This document shows, in pieces, positions 49,813-57,252 of a DNA stretch of 64,000 nucleotides. This stretch comes from Konateibacter massiliensis (GTDB taxonomy: Bacteria; Bacillota; Clostridia; Lachnospirales; Lachnospiraceae), in assembly GCF_900184995.1 (NCBI RefSeq), contig NZ_LT860099.1:1579931-1643930 (forward strand), written 5' to 3'. The translations under genes were made by a program, and so were the position numbers. The notes beneath the pieces are model-generated. The model saw nothing but the letters and a program-made list of their open reading frames with translations, did not search any database and was not told where the DNA came from. Every line of letters starts with the position of its first letter. Position 1 is the stretch's first letter.

Positions 49813-50940
49813 TCAATTATTATATTCACCATATTCACAGCCGGTATTTCGAAACTCAATCTCATCAACCAATACTTTGAAATCCTTTACCTTCTTATAA
49901 AGCTTCATCTTTCCAACACCGGTTCCGCCGTTCCACAGTTTGTTGTGGAGCTTCTTCCCGTTTGGCGCTTCATAGTTAATCCAAAGCATCTCATCCCTCT
50001 TGCATTTCAGAGTCAAATACAAAATCGAATCCTTATTCCTCGCAACGAGCTTCCACTTATTGTAAATTTCGCCTTCTTCAAATTTAAAATCAACACTGGC
50101 ACCGGTCCAAAACTTGGAAAAGTTGTATTCATACATCTTTCCCTCGTAATACAGCCCGCCAAGGAGCTTTCTCTCCAAACTAATTCCAAAGGCCTTCGGT
50201 CTTCCTCCGCCAAACTCTACAGCCGAATTTGTAAGCTCTCTTCCCGTAATCAGGCTTTTCATATTGCAGCTGCTAATCCAAAGCCATGGCGACGTAAAGT
50301 CCTTGCCCCAGTTTTTATCCGCATATCCATAGGATTTTTCTGCAATCACATCATAGATATCTCCATCTGCCTCCACAGTTCCGCTGTACTCCGTTTTAAT
50401 GCCCTCCGCATGCCAAAACATCTCAAAGGCATTCAGCTTTCGCAGGAGCTTTGATGCACCGTATCCTACATTATATGTTATTTTTTTGTCAATCTTTAAA
50501 TCCCATTTCATATTGCCGGCATCGCACATGTACTCCGGATGTTTCTTTTCATCCTCCTCGCTCACCTCGCAATAGCCCTCCATATGCGTTTCCGTCAGCG
50601 TGCATTCTCCGATTTGAATATCTAACTTATTTTCCACATAGGTAAAATCGGTTATCGGATAAAAATTGTGTATCTGCTTTGCGTCTTTTCCCCAGCTTCC
50701 CACCTTAACAAGCGCATAGGATGGTTTTCTGCCATGTTCCCGGCTGTCCGGGTGCTGACCCAAAACAGGATAGTTCTCTCCGAGTGCAGGATTGCAAATA
50801 AAATATTCAATAAAAAAAGCTTTTGCCTCGCCGGTTTTCCTGCTGCAGCCGGTAAAACTATGCCACCACCAGTCATATCCTTCTTTGCTCAATCGCCCCT
50901 GTAACATATAACTGTTACGGCTTTTATCACTAACATTCAT
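49813..50940 (-). CDS. Tocopherol cyclase-like (lipocalin-fold) protein
   Basis: 375 residues from the ATG at 50938-50940; AGAAAGGATGAG supplies the ribosome site, which overlaps an ATG three codons earlier. The Tocopherol_cycl (PF14249) pattern is visible: KEGYDWWWHSFTGCSRKTGEAKAFFIEYFI at the N-terminus, MFWHAEGIKTEYSGTV, and KSYGYADKNWGKDFTSPWLWISSCN in the middle. In plants and cyanobacteria the family closes the chromanol ring; bacterial homologues in anaerobes have no known substrate. No signal peptide. The GYADKNWG motif is the family's strongest signature. Nothing in its neighbourhood suggests isoprenoid quinone chemistry. Confidence 0.78.
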   Translation of the reverse strand: MNVSDKSRNSYMLQGRLSKEGYDWWWHSFTGCSRKTGEAKAFFIEYFICNPALGENYPVLGQHPDSREHGRKPSYALVKVGSWGKDAKQIHNFYPITDFTYVENKLDIQIGECTLTETHMEGYCEVSEEDEKKHPEYMCDAGNMKWDLKIDKKITYNVGYGASKLLRKLNAFEMFWHAEGIKTEYSGTVEADGDIYDVIAEKSYGYADKNWGKDFTSPWLWISSCNMKSLITGRELTNSAVEFGGGRPKAFGISLERKLLGGLYYEGKMYEYNFSKFWTGASVDFKFEEGEIYNKWKLVARNKDSILYLTLKCKRDEMLWINYEAPNGKKLHNKLWNGGTGVGKMKLYKKVKDFKVLVDEIEFRNTGCEYGEYNN

Positions 50941-51026
50941 TTCACTCATCCTTTCTACTCTTCCGCCTTCGGCTTCCTAGCATATTCGCTGAAATACTGT
51001 TTTGTGGCTTATCACTCTTTATTCCT

Positions 51027-52004
51027 CTATCGCAACTCCAATTCTTCAAATATACGATTGACAACCGCCTCATATTCATATGCTTTCTGAGATTTTTTTA
51101 TCTTCTTTATGTACTTCTCATGATTCGAGAACATATGGATAAAATAATGCCAAAACTCCTTCATCTTGAATAGGACATTGGTATCCCCCGAAAGGATTTC
51201 CTTATAATCCGCATATATCGTATCATGAAATTCCCTTAGCCGTCTCCTGTCTACCCGCTCTCCTTTTCCAAAACAGTCAGTTACATCCTGCCCTTTCGGG
51301 TTCGACATAATATCCTGAATCAGCATCGGATTGAACAATAATCCTCTTCCAAGCATGACAGCCTCTACCTTCGGAAACCTATCCGCCAACTCCCAATATG
51401 CCGCAGCCGTATGGATATCTCCGTTGTAGCAAATCGGATTTTTGCTTAAGTTAAGTGCCTCCGAAAAAATATCAAGATTCGGTTTATTATTATAAAAATC
51501 ACTCTGTACCCGCGGATGAATAATCAACTCTTTCAGCGGATATTTATTATATATTTCTATCAATTCGTAAAATTCTTCCGGCTCATCCTTGCCGATTCTT
51601 GTCTTAATGGAAATGTCTGTCACCCTGTTTTCAAATATTTCCTCCAAAAATGCATCAAGCTCTTTTGGCATTGCCAGAAAACCAGAGCCTCTGCCCTTTG
51701 CAACCACCGTTTTGGACGGACACCCCAAATTCAGATTAACTTCCTCGTAACCTAATTCCTTCAACATTCCCGCCGTGTGAGTAAACTCCCTCGCACGGTT
51801 TGTCATAATCTGAGGAACAAGATAAATCTCCTTGTTATGCTCCGGCAAAACATCGACCAGCTCACGGCTCTTAAAGCTGTCACTCATCGTTGCATTGATA
51901 AACGGCGAAAAATACTTATCGATTTTTCCTCCAAAAAAGGTATGATATGCGTTTCTGTAAATATATCGTGTTAAGCCCTCCATCGGGGCAAAGTAAAACT
52001 TCAT
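51027..52004 (-). CDS. dus: tRNA-dihydrouridine synthase
   Basis: 325 residues of the FMN-dependent TIM-barrel family. Motifs: FAPMEGLTRYIYRNAYH at the N-terminus, VNLNLGCPSKTVVAKGRGSGFL with the catalytic Cys of GCP, SIKTRIGKDEPEEF for tRNA/FMN contact, IIHPRVQSDFY, CYNGDIHTAAAY and EAVMLGRGLLFNP. It reduces specific uridines in tRNA. The long hairpin array at 52049-52328 lies directly upstream on its strand, so it forms the 5' region of its transcript if the upstream gene reads through. Confidence 0.95.
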   Translation of the reverse strand: MKFYFAPMEGLTRYIYRNAYHTFFGGKIDKYFSPFINATMSDSFKSRELVDVLPEHNKEIYLVPQIMTNRAREFTHTAGMLKELGYEEVNLNLGCPSKTVVAKGRGSGFLAMPKELDAFLEEIFENRVTDISIKTRIGKDEPEEFYELIEIYNKYPLKELIIHPRVQSDFYNNKPNLDIFSEALNLSKNPICYNGDIHTAAAYWELADRFPKVEAVMLGRGLLFNPMLIQDIMSNPKGQDVTDCFGKGERVDRRRLREFHDTIYADYKEILSGDTNVLFKMKEFWHYFIHMFSNHEKYIKKIKKSQKAYEYEAVVNRIFEELELR

Positions 52005-52048
52005 GTTTTGAATTTCTCCTGTCTCTTGTCAAAAACAAAAATACTTCT

Positions 52049-52328
52049 ATATCGGGTAAAACCAAATACTCGCTTTGCTCGTGCTTGGTTTTCTTCCGAT
52101 ATACGCTGTCAGAAGCTAAAACGCTTCTGACATCACTCGAAAGCTCCGCTTCCTCGTTAACATATCGGGTAAAACCAAATACTCACTTCGTTCGTGCTTG
52201 GTTTTCTTCCGATATACGCTGTCAGAAGCTAAAACGCTTCTGACATCACTCGGAAACTCCGTTTCCTCGTTAACATATCGGGTAAAACCAAATACTCACT
52301 TCGTTCGTGCTTGGTTTTCTTCCGATAT
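52049..52328. repeat. 113-bp tandem hairpin array (2.5 units)
   Basis: Hairpin A (ATATCGG..AAAACCAA with TTGGTTTT..CCGATAT) starts at 52049, 52162 and 52275, an exact 113-bp period. Hairpin B (GTCAGAAGC/GCTTCTGAC) is at 52108-52131 and 52221-52244. Hairpin C (near 52139 and 52252) has AAGC/GCTT in unit 1 and GGAAAC/GTTTCC in unit 2. The tip of A changes GC/GC in unit 1 to AC/GT in units 2 and 3. Pairing is kept where sequence changes. It fills the 355-base gap between the dus start and the C_GCAxxG_C_C gene stop. Confidence 0.9.
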
Positions 52329-52359
52329 GTTACATTATATCACTTTGGGGGGCGCAAGG

Positions 52360-52875
52360 CTAGGAAAAAGTATGTGCCTGCATGTATTCCTCCAGTATTT
52401 GGGCGGCTATTTCTACGAGTTCTGCGCATGGTCTTTTCTTGTAGTACTCGGCAGTTCGAAGCTCTGGCTGCGGACTGTCCTTTTTCTTATCAAGTCCCAG
52501 TAATTCCCTGCAAACAATCGAGCCGTTCTTCTCTTCAAACTTCTTTGCCAGATATTGAATCCGCTTATAATGCTCTGTCTTGGCGTTGTGGTCCTTTGGG
52601 TCAGTATAGCCATACAGCATTCCGGCTGCCATAAACATTCCGGATACGGCGCCGCACACCTCACGAAGCCTCCCCATACCCCCGCCAAATGAGGAGGCAA
52701 GCTTCAATGCCAAATCGGGCTCGATACCATATTCTTCACCAAATGCCAAAAAAACGGACTGAGAACAATTATAGCCCTCCTCAAAGTACTGTCTTGCTAT
52801 TTTTCCGTGTTTTCTCTCTCTTGCTTCTTCCACCGTCTTTGCCTCACTCTCTTTCTTATAGGATTTACTCCTCAT
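52360..52875 (-). CDS. C_GCAxxG_C_C family protein
   Basis: 171 residues. The family cysteines are spaced as expected: YNCSQSVFLAFGEEYG, then SFGGGMGRLREVCGAVSGMFMAAG, then IVCRELLG and a C-terminal RPCAELVEIAAQIL. This clostridial family (PF09719) is thought to be redox-active and is sometimes fused or adjacent to oxidoreductases; no biochemical role is firmly known. A basic, Lys/Glu-rich N-terminal extension of about 35 residues precedes the first motif. It is convergent with nothing and divergent from amtB. Confidence 0.88.
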   Translation of the reverse strand: MRSKSYKKESEAKTVEEARERKHGKIARQYFEEGYNCSQSVFLAFGEEYGIEPDLALKLASSFGGGMGRLREVCGAVSGMFMAAGMLYGYTDPKDHNAKTEHYKRIQYLAKKFEEKNGSIVCRELLGLDKKKDSPQPELRTAEYYKKRPCAELVEIAAQILEEYMQAHTFS

Positions 52876-52967
52876 TATACTTCATTTGAAGCTCATGTCA
52901 ATTAATCTACGATTTTTTAAAAATAACTTAAAAGAAATTTAAAAAATAAAAATTTTTAAATTTGTGG

Positions 52968-52996
52968 TTGACAAATTTCATTCGAGTGTATATTAT
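52968..52996 (+). promoter_or_regulatory. Consensus sigma-A promoter of amtB-glnK
   Basis: TTGACA (52968-52973), exactly 17 bases, TATTAT (52991-52996). Transcription should begin near 53003, immediately before a terminator hairpin at 53007. Confidence 0.85.
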
Positions 52997-53006
52997 AGGG
53001 TATAGC

Positions 53007-53041
53007 AAAGACGCTTGGAAAAATCCACGCGTCTTTTTTTT
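53007..53041 (+). terminator. Promoter-proximal terminator in the amtB leader
   Basis: AAAGACGC (53007-53014) pairs with GCGTCTTT (53029-53036), with an inner TGGA/TCCA stem and AAAA loop, followed by a run of eight T. It occupies the very 5' end of the transcript, before amtB at 53101, so full transcription needs read-through or antitermination. Confidence 0.8.
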
Positions 53042-53100
53042 CGTTTTTATGCATAAAAACACAGCTCTCAAATACTTTAATATGAATTGGAGGTTATCTT

Positions 53101-54342
53101 ATGAATTCTGGAGATACAGCTTTTATGATAATTGCTACTGCATTTGTATTTTTTATGACCCCGGGACTTGCTTTCTTTTATGGCGGTTTGGAACGTAGAA
53201 AAAATGTGTTAAACACGATGATGTCCTCATTTTTTATTATGGGCATCGCATCTGTTTTGTGGGTGTTAATCGGTTATTCCCTCAGTTTTTCAGGAAACAA
53301 TCTGGGAATTATCGGCGACCTGAAATGGTTTGCCCTCAATGGGGTGGATGGCGAGGTCGGACCTTATGCCGCTACAATCCCTCATCTTAACTTTGCAGCA
53401 TTTCAGATGATGTTTGCCATTATCACACCGGCGCTCATCACAGGCTCTGTTGCCGGACGTATGAATTTTAAGGCATTGTTCCTTTTTGTAATCGCATGGT
53501 CCTTTGTTGTTTACTACCCATTGGCACATATGGTATGGGGTACTGACGGCTTCCTCGGCGCAGTGCTTGGCTCCGTTGATTTCGCAGGCGGTAATGTTGT
53601 TCACATCAGCTCCGGCGTGAGCGGTTTGGTGCTTTCCATCATACTTGGTCAGAGACGCGGCTACGACAAGCTTTCTTACCGTATCCATAATGTACCGTTT
53701 GTCCTCTTAGGCGCTTCTATTCTATGGTTTGGCTGGTTCGGCTTCAATGCCGGAAGTGCTCTTGCAGCAGACGGCTTGGCAGTACACGCTCTTATGACAA
53801 CAAACACCTCCGCTGCTATGGCAATGCTTTCTTGGATGCTCATTGATATGATAAAGCAAGGAAAACCTACCGTTGTTGGTGCCGCTACAGGTGCTGTACT
53901 CGGTCTCGTTGCCATCACACCGGGTGCCGGCTTCGTTCCGATCTGGGCTGCCTTTATCATTGGTGCTGTTGTAAGCCCGCTTGCTTACTTTACCGTATCC
54001 GTTGTGAAAAAACGTATCGGCTTTGACGATGCACTGGACGCTTTTGGCTGCCATGGTATCGGCGGTATCTGGGGTGGTCTTGCAACCGGATTATTTGCAA
54101 AAACCTCCATCAACGGTGTTGCACGCTGGGACGGCTTGGTTTATGGAGATTACCATCTTTTCCTTGCACAGGCAGTCAGCATTTTAATCACAATTGTAAT
54201 TGCTGTTGTCGGAACCGTTATTTGTGCATACCTTGTAAAAATATTTGTTCCGCTTCGTGTAAATGAAGATGATGAGAAGAAGGGTCTTGATATCACACAG
54301 CATGGGGAAAGTGCTTACCCTTCCTTCAATGGATTGGATTAG
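53101..54342 (+). CDS. amtB: Ammonium transporter
   Basis: 413 residues with eleven membrane segments. Amt signatures: FFMTPGLAFFYGGLERRKNVLNTMMSSF at the start, the pore region FAGGNVVHISSGVSGLVLSIILG with the first pore His, ILWFGWFGFNAGSAL, and FGCHGIGGIWGGLATGLFA with the second. The C-terminal tail (VNEDDEKKGLDITQHGESAYP) is the part that docks GlnK. It conducts ammonia/ammonium inward. TTGGAGG precedes the ATG. The glnK gene follows after 10 bases, the classical regulator pairing. Confidence 0.97.
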   Translation: MNSGDTAFMIIATAFVFFMTPGLAFFYGGLERRKNVLNTMMSSFFIMGIASVLWVLIGYSLSFSGNNLGIIGDLKWFALNGVDGEVGPYAATIPHLNFAAFQMMFAIITPALITGSVAGRMNFKALFLFVIAWSFVVYYPLAHMVWGTDGFLGAVLGSVDFAGGNVVHISSGVSGLVLSIILGQRRGYDKLSYRIHNVPFVLLGASILWFGWFGFNAGSALAADGLAVHALMTTNTSAAMAMLSWMLIDMIKQGKPTVVGAATGAVLGLVAITPGAGFVPIWAAFIIGAVVSPLAYFTVSVVKKRIGFDDALDAFGCHGIGGIWGGLATGLFAKTSINGVARWDGLVYGDYHLFLAQAVSILITIVIAVVGTVICAYLVKIFVPLRVNEDDEKKGLDITQHGESAYPSFNGLD

Positions 54343-54352
54343 GAGAGGAGAC

Positions 54353-54703
54353 ATGGCTATGATAAAAATAGATGCAATCGTGAGAGAAGAAAAATACGAG
54401 GAAATAAAAGACGCTTTGAGCGAAATCAATGTTCACGGTATTACTGTTTCTCAAGTTATGGGCTGCGGTGTTCAGAAGGGCTATTCCAGCATTATAAGAG
54501 GAACAAAGGTGGATATCAACATGCTTCCGAAAATCAAATTTGAAATTGTCGTTTCTTCGGAGGAATGGGTTGAAAAGGTCGTTGACGTGATAAGAAACAG
54601 CGCTTACACCGGAAACAACGGCGACGGTAAAATATTTGTCTATGAATTAAAAGACGCTGTCCGCATTCGTACGAACCAACATGGTCCGGCAGCAATTTAC
54701 TAA
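54353..54703 (+). CDS. glnK: P-II nitrogen regulatory protein
   Basis: 116 residues from the ATG at 54353, 8 bases after AGGAGAGG. The P-II fold is clear: IDAIVREEKYEEIKDALSEI, T-loop GCGVQKGYSSIIRGTKVDINMLPKIKFE, B-loop TGNNGDGKIFVYELKDAVRIRT. The residue matching uridylylated Tyr51 is Ile48 here (SSIIRGT), so control by uridylylation at that position is not possible; ligand binding (ATP/ADP, 2-oxoglutarate) may be the only input. It docks on AmtB when nitrogen is ample. Overlaps no other gene and ends the operon. Confidence 0.95.
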   Translation: MAMIKIDAIVREEKYEEIKDALSEINVHGITVSQVMGCGVQKGYSSIIRGTKVDINMLPKIKFEIVVSSEEWVEKVVDVIRNSAYTGNNGDGKIFVYELKDAVRIRTNQHGPAAIY

Positions 54704-54781
54704 TATCCTATTAGTTTTCCGCAGGTTCATAAAGTGTAATACACTTTATTTACCATAAATCATACGTTATATTCCTTATAG

Positions 54782-54814
54782 AAAAAAAGCAGGCCCTAAT
54801 CCCCTGCTTTTTTT
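54782..54814. terminator. Terminator of amtB-glnK
   Basis: AAAAAAAGCAGG (54782-54793) and CCTGCTTTTTTT (54803-54814). It also serves the convergent FGE-like gene, whose stop is at 54835. A smaller hairpin AAAGTGT/ACACTTT precedes it near 54730. Confidence 0.85.
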
Positions 54815-54834
54815 CTGCATCTAAATTAATTGCC

Positions 54835-55656
54835 TTAGTACATCACACATCGAAATCCGATTCCGTCATTTTCTATCTCCTCACCGCTGGCGTTTCGATA
54901 TGCAGACCTGGCATTGTCGGGAAAATCTCCCCAGCCTCCCCCTCTTATAATACGAGATGCACCGTCTTTTGCTCCCTGCGGATCTTTGCTTGCGGTACCG
55001 GAATAGGAATCTGCGTACCAGTCCAAGCACCATTCCTGTACATTTCCGTACATGTCATACACGCCCCACGGATTGGGCTTCTTTAACCCCACCGGATGAG
55101 TCGTTCCCTGTGCGTTGCTGTCAATCCAGCCGTATTCACCCGCACTCTCCTCACTCGCTCCAAAAAACCATTTGGTATCACTTCCCGACCTGCATGCATA
55201 TTCCCACTGTGCCTCCGTCGGGAGGGTTATATTTCTTTGAGCCAGCTCACTAAGTTTCTCTGTAAATGCAACGCTGTCTGTCCAACTCACTGTATCAACC
55301 GGATTATCCGTCCCTTCAAAATGACTGGGGTTATCTCCCATCACCAGATTCCATTGTTTTTGTGTCACCTCATATTTTCCGATATAAAAGGCTTCTGTGA
55401 TTGTCACCTTGTGTCTCGACTGCTCATCCTCGTCGCCTTCGCCTTCGTAGGATCCCATAAAAAAGCTGCCCGCCTCTATCAAAACAAACTCCATCGATAC
55501 CCCGGCTGAAAGTTCAATGCGTATTTCCTCCGGCAACGCATTCTCTGCCTTTCTTTCATAGATAAATACCGATGCCCCCACAATGCAGGCAAGACATATT
55601 GCCCCGGAAATGACGATGTGTTTTTTCCTTATTCTTCTTTTTCTTGTATGCTTCAT
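54835..55656 (-). CDS. FGE/SUMF1-fold protein without the catalytic cysteines
   Basis: 273 residues. One N-terminal membrane segment (IVISGAICLACIVGASVFIY) after a run of Arg/Lys, then a formylglycine-generating-enzyme (PF03781) domain: MEFVLIEAGSFFMGS, YEVTQKQWNLVMGDNPSHF, PVDTVSWTDSVAF, LPTEAQWEYACRSG, YDMYGNVQEWCLDWY and RIIRGGGWGDFPDNARSAYRN. True FGE enzymes have two cysteines in the segment after RGGSW; here it reads GDFPDNARSA, so sulfatase maturation is excluded. Related domains act in diverse modification or binding roles. It follows the PL9-like gene by 6 bases and is probably cotranscribed, with the domain outside the membrane. Confidence 0.88.
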   Translation of the reverse strand: MKHTRKRRIRKKHIVISGAICLACIVGASVFIYERKAENALPEEIRIELSAGVSMEFVLIEAGSFFMGSYEGEGDEDEQSRHKVTITEAFYIGKYEVTQKQWNLVMGDNPSHFEGTDNPVDTVSWTDSVAFTEKLSELAQRNITLPTEAQWEYACRSGSDTKWFFGASEESAGEYGWIDSNAQGTTHPVGLKKPNPWGVYDMYGNVQEWCLDWYADSYSGTASKDPQGAKDGASRIIRGGGWGDFPDNARSAYRNASGEEIENDGIGFRCVMY

Positions 55657-55662
55657 CTTATT

Positions 55663-56928
55663 CTAATTAAAGCAGCCCAAGCCCGTTAAATCACTGCCGC
55701 TTGCCAGTTTCATAAATGTAATCGTAGGTAAAACACCGTTTGTTCCCCTCGCATTTGTCATCTGGCTGGCATCAAGGCTTTGGAAGTCATCGCTTGACAC
55801 ACTTACTCCGCTCTTCGTCCATGAATTATTTGTCACATTGGCAGCCGGAAGATTTGCCTCTTCAATAATAATGCCCTTGTATGCGATATTATAGTGCAGT
55901 ACTTCTCTCGTTCCTGCAATGTCCGTAGAATCCGTTGCACTTACACGCTCCAGCATGTTGAAATTTCCGTGAGAATTGTTGTATGCTGTATTGTAAGTCC
56001 ACGTAGCTGCCTGTCCCGGCTGATGATTCGCATAAAAACCATGCCCCGCATTGTTTGCCGCCAAGCAATATTTTACAGTATGTACCGGCACGGTAGAAGG
56101 AACGGTTCCTGTGCCGTAACCTCCTATTTTAAAGCCGTTGGAATCTCCTCCTGCATTCATATTGTAAGCCCAGCATGTATCAAAGGTGTTGGAGCCCTTT
56201 GAGGTGATACAGTCGAATCCGTCATCGCTGCAATTCCATGCACGGCACTGCGTAAAGGTAACTCCGTTTCCGTGCGCACCAAAGCCGTCTGTATTTCCGA
56301 TTGAGGTTGATGTTGCTCCGATATTGTTATAGGCATCACACTTGATACACTGCCCGGTTCCGTTATTTACAAAATAAAATCCATTTGCTTCATTATTATA
56401 GCAATATACCTGATTGAAGGTGGCATTTCCCTCTATTCGGAAGCATTCTGACTGCTTTTGGCTTCCCACCTTTACATTTGTTACATACATGCATAAAAAA
56501 GTAACATTTGTTACACCACTGGCAACTCGAAATGCCGCAACCCTCTTTGATGTGGAAACATTAGAGAAGTCAAAAATCGGAGGATTTTGGGAAGAATATG
56601 CCCGATAGGTGATGCCGCTCTTGGTGATATCGTGGACATAATTATAGTTACTGTCCGAGCTTGCAATCGTAAAGTCACTGTAAGTGCCGCCCAGCATATA
56701 AACGGTATCGCCGCTGGATGCGACTGACTGTGCCTTCGTGATGCTCTTATATGGCGAAGCATATGTTCCTGCGTTACTGTCACTGCCACTCGGTGAGATA
56801 TAGTAATCTGCGGCTTCTGCCCGCATGCCGGCCCCCAGCAAACAAATCACCCCCAGCACTGTAAAAACAATCCATTTCTTCATTCCCTGAAAACCAATTG
56901 TTTTGTGAATCTCTGCGCCATTTTGCAT
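55663..56928 (-). CDS. Secreted right-handed beta-helix polysaccharide lyase (PL9-like)
   Basis: 421 residues from the ATG at 56926-56928, preceded by AAAGGGGAAAAAGG; it then has a 15-residue lead before the signal core MKKWIVFTVLGVICLLGAGMRAEAA. The mature part opens DYYISPSGSDSNAGTYASPYKSI, the usual start of parallel beta-helix enzymes. The segment GNTDGFGAHGNGVTFTQCRAWNCSDDGFDCI matches the calcium/catalytic region of PL9 pectate lyases (DGFG..GNG...CRAW..SDDGFD). The likely substrate is polygalacturonate or another acidic polysaccharide. About 420 residues is a complete PL9 catalytic module. The FGE-like gene follows. Confidence 0.85.
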   Translation of the reverse strand: MQNGAEIHKTIGFQGMKKWIVFTVLGVICLLGAGMRAEAADYYISPSGSDSNAGTYASPYKSITKAQSVASSGDTVYMLGGTYSDFTIASSDSNYNYVHDITKSGITYRAYSSQNPPIFDFSNVSTSKRVAAFRVASGVTNVTFLCMYVTNVKVGSQKQSECFRIEGNATFNQVYCYNNEANGFYFVNNGTGQCIKCDAYNNIGATSTSIGNTDGFGAHGNGVTFTQCRAWNCSDDGFDCITSKGSNTFDTCWAYNMNAGGDSNGFKIGGYGTGTVPSTVPVHTVKYCLAANNAGHGFYANHQPGQAATWTYNTAYNNSHGNFNMLERVSATDSTDIAGTREVLHYNIAYKGIIIEEANLPAANVTNNSWTKSGVSVSSDDFQSLDASQMTNARGTNGVLPTITFMKLASGSDLTGLGCFN

Positions 56929-57060
56929 ACCTTTTTCCCCTTTCTTTGTAAATCCTTGTTTTGTGCTTGCTCCATTTTCATCGTATCCAATCCTTGTCCC
57001 ATTTACAATCTTTTTTGTTCGCACTTTTTTACAAAAAAGCGGACAATTCCTGTTATAAGA

Positions 57061-57187
57061 AAGTGTGAGCCTTGCTCACACTTCGCGCCCGAGCGGGTTG
57101 CGTAGCAACTACTTCCACTCCGCAAGGTGCGCATAAATAGTTTTTATATCATAGGAAATTCGAAGGAATTTCCTATGATATAAAAAA
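57061..57187. repeat. Composite hairpin repeat, copy C (best-preserved)
   Basis: AAGTGTGAGC/GCTCACACTT hairpin (57061-57083), core CGCGCCCGAGCGGGTTGCG, GCAAGGTGCGCATAA and a perfect 21-bp inverted repeat (57141-57161 with 57166-57186). It is the type member of the family also found at 16145, 26435 and 44401. Confidence 0.85.
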
Positions 57188-57239
57188 ATACCTGCAACAG
57201 CAGTCAGCTTCTAAAAGCTTTCTCTGTTACAGGTATTTT
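57185..57239 (-). terminator. Terminator of the hydrogenase operon
   Basis: AAAATACCTGCAACAG (57185-57200) pairs with CTGTTACAGGTATTTT (57224-57239), one mismatch, followed on the reverse strand by a T-run. It starts 14 bases past the hydA stop. Confidence 0.8.
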
Positions 57240-57252
57240 AAGCATACATCTA

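Noticed and set aside
52049-52328. CRISPR-like array
   Set aside because: The period is 113 bp, the spacing segments are themselves repeated, there are only 2.5 units, and no cas gene is present.
54835-55656. Sulfatase-maturing formylglycine-generating enzyme
   Set aside because: Both catalytic cysteines after the RGG(S/G)W motif are missing and no sulfatase gene is in the window.
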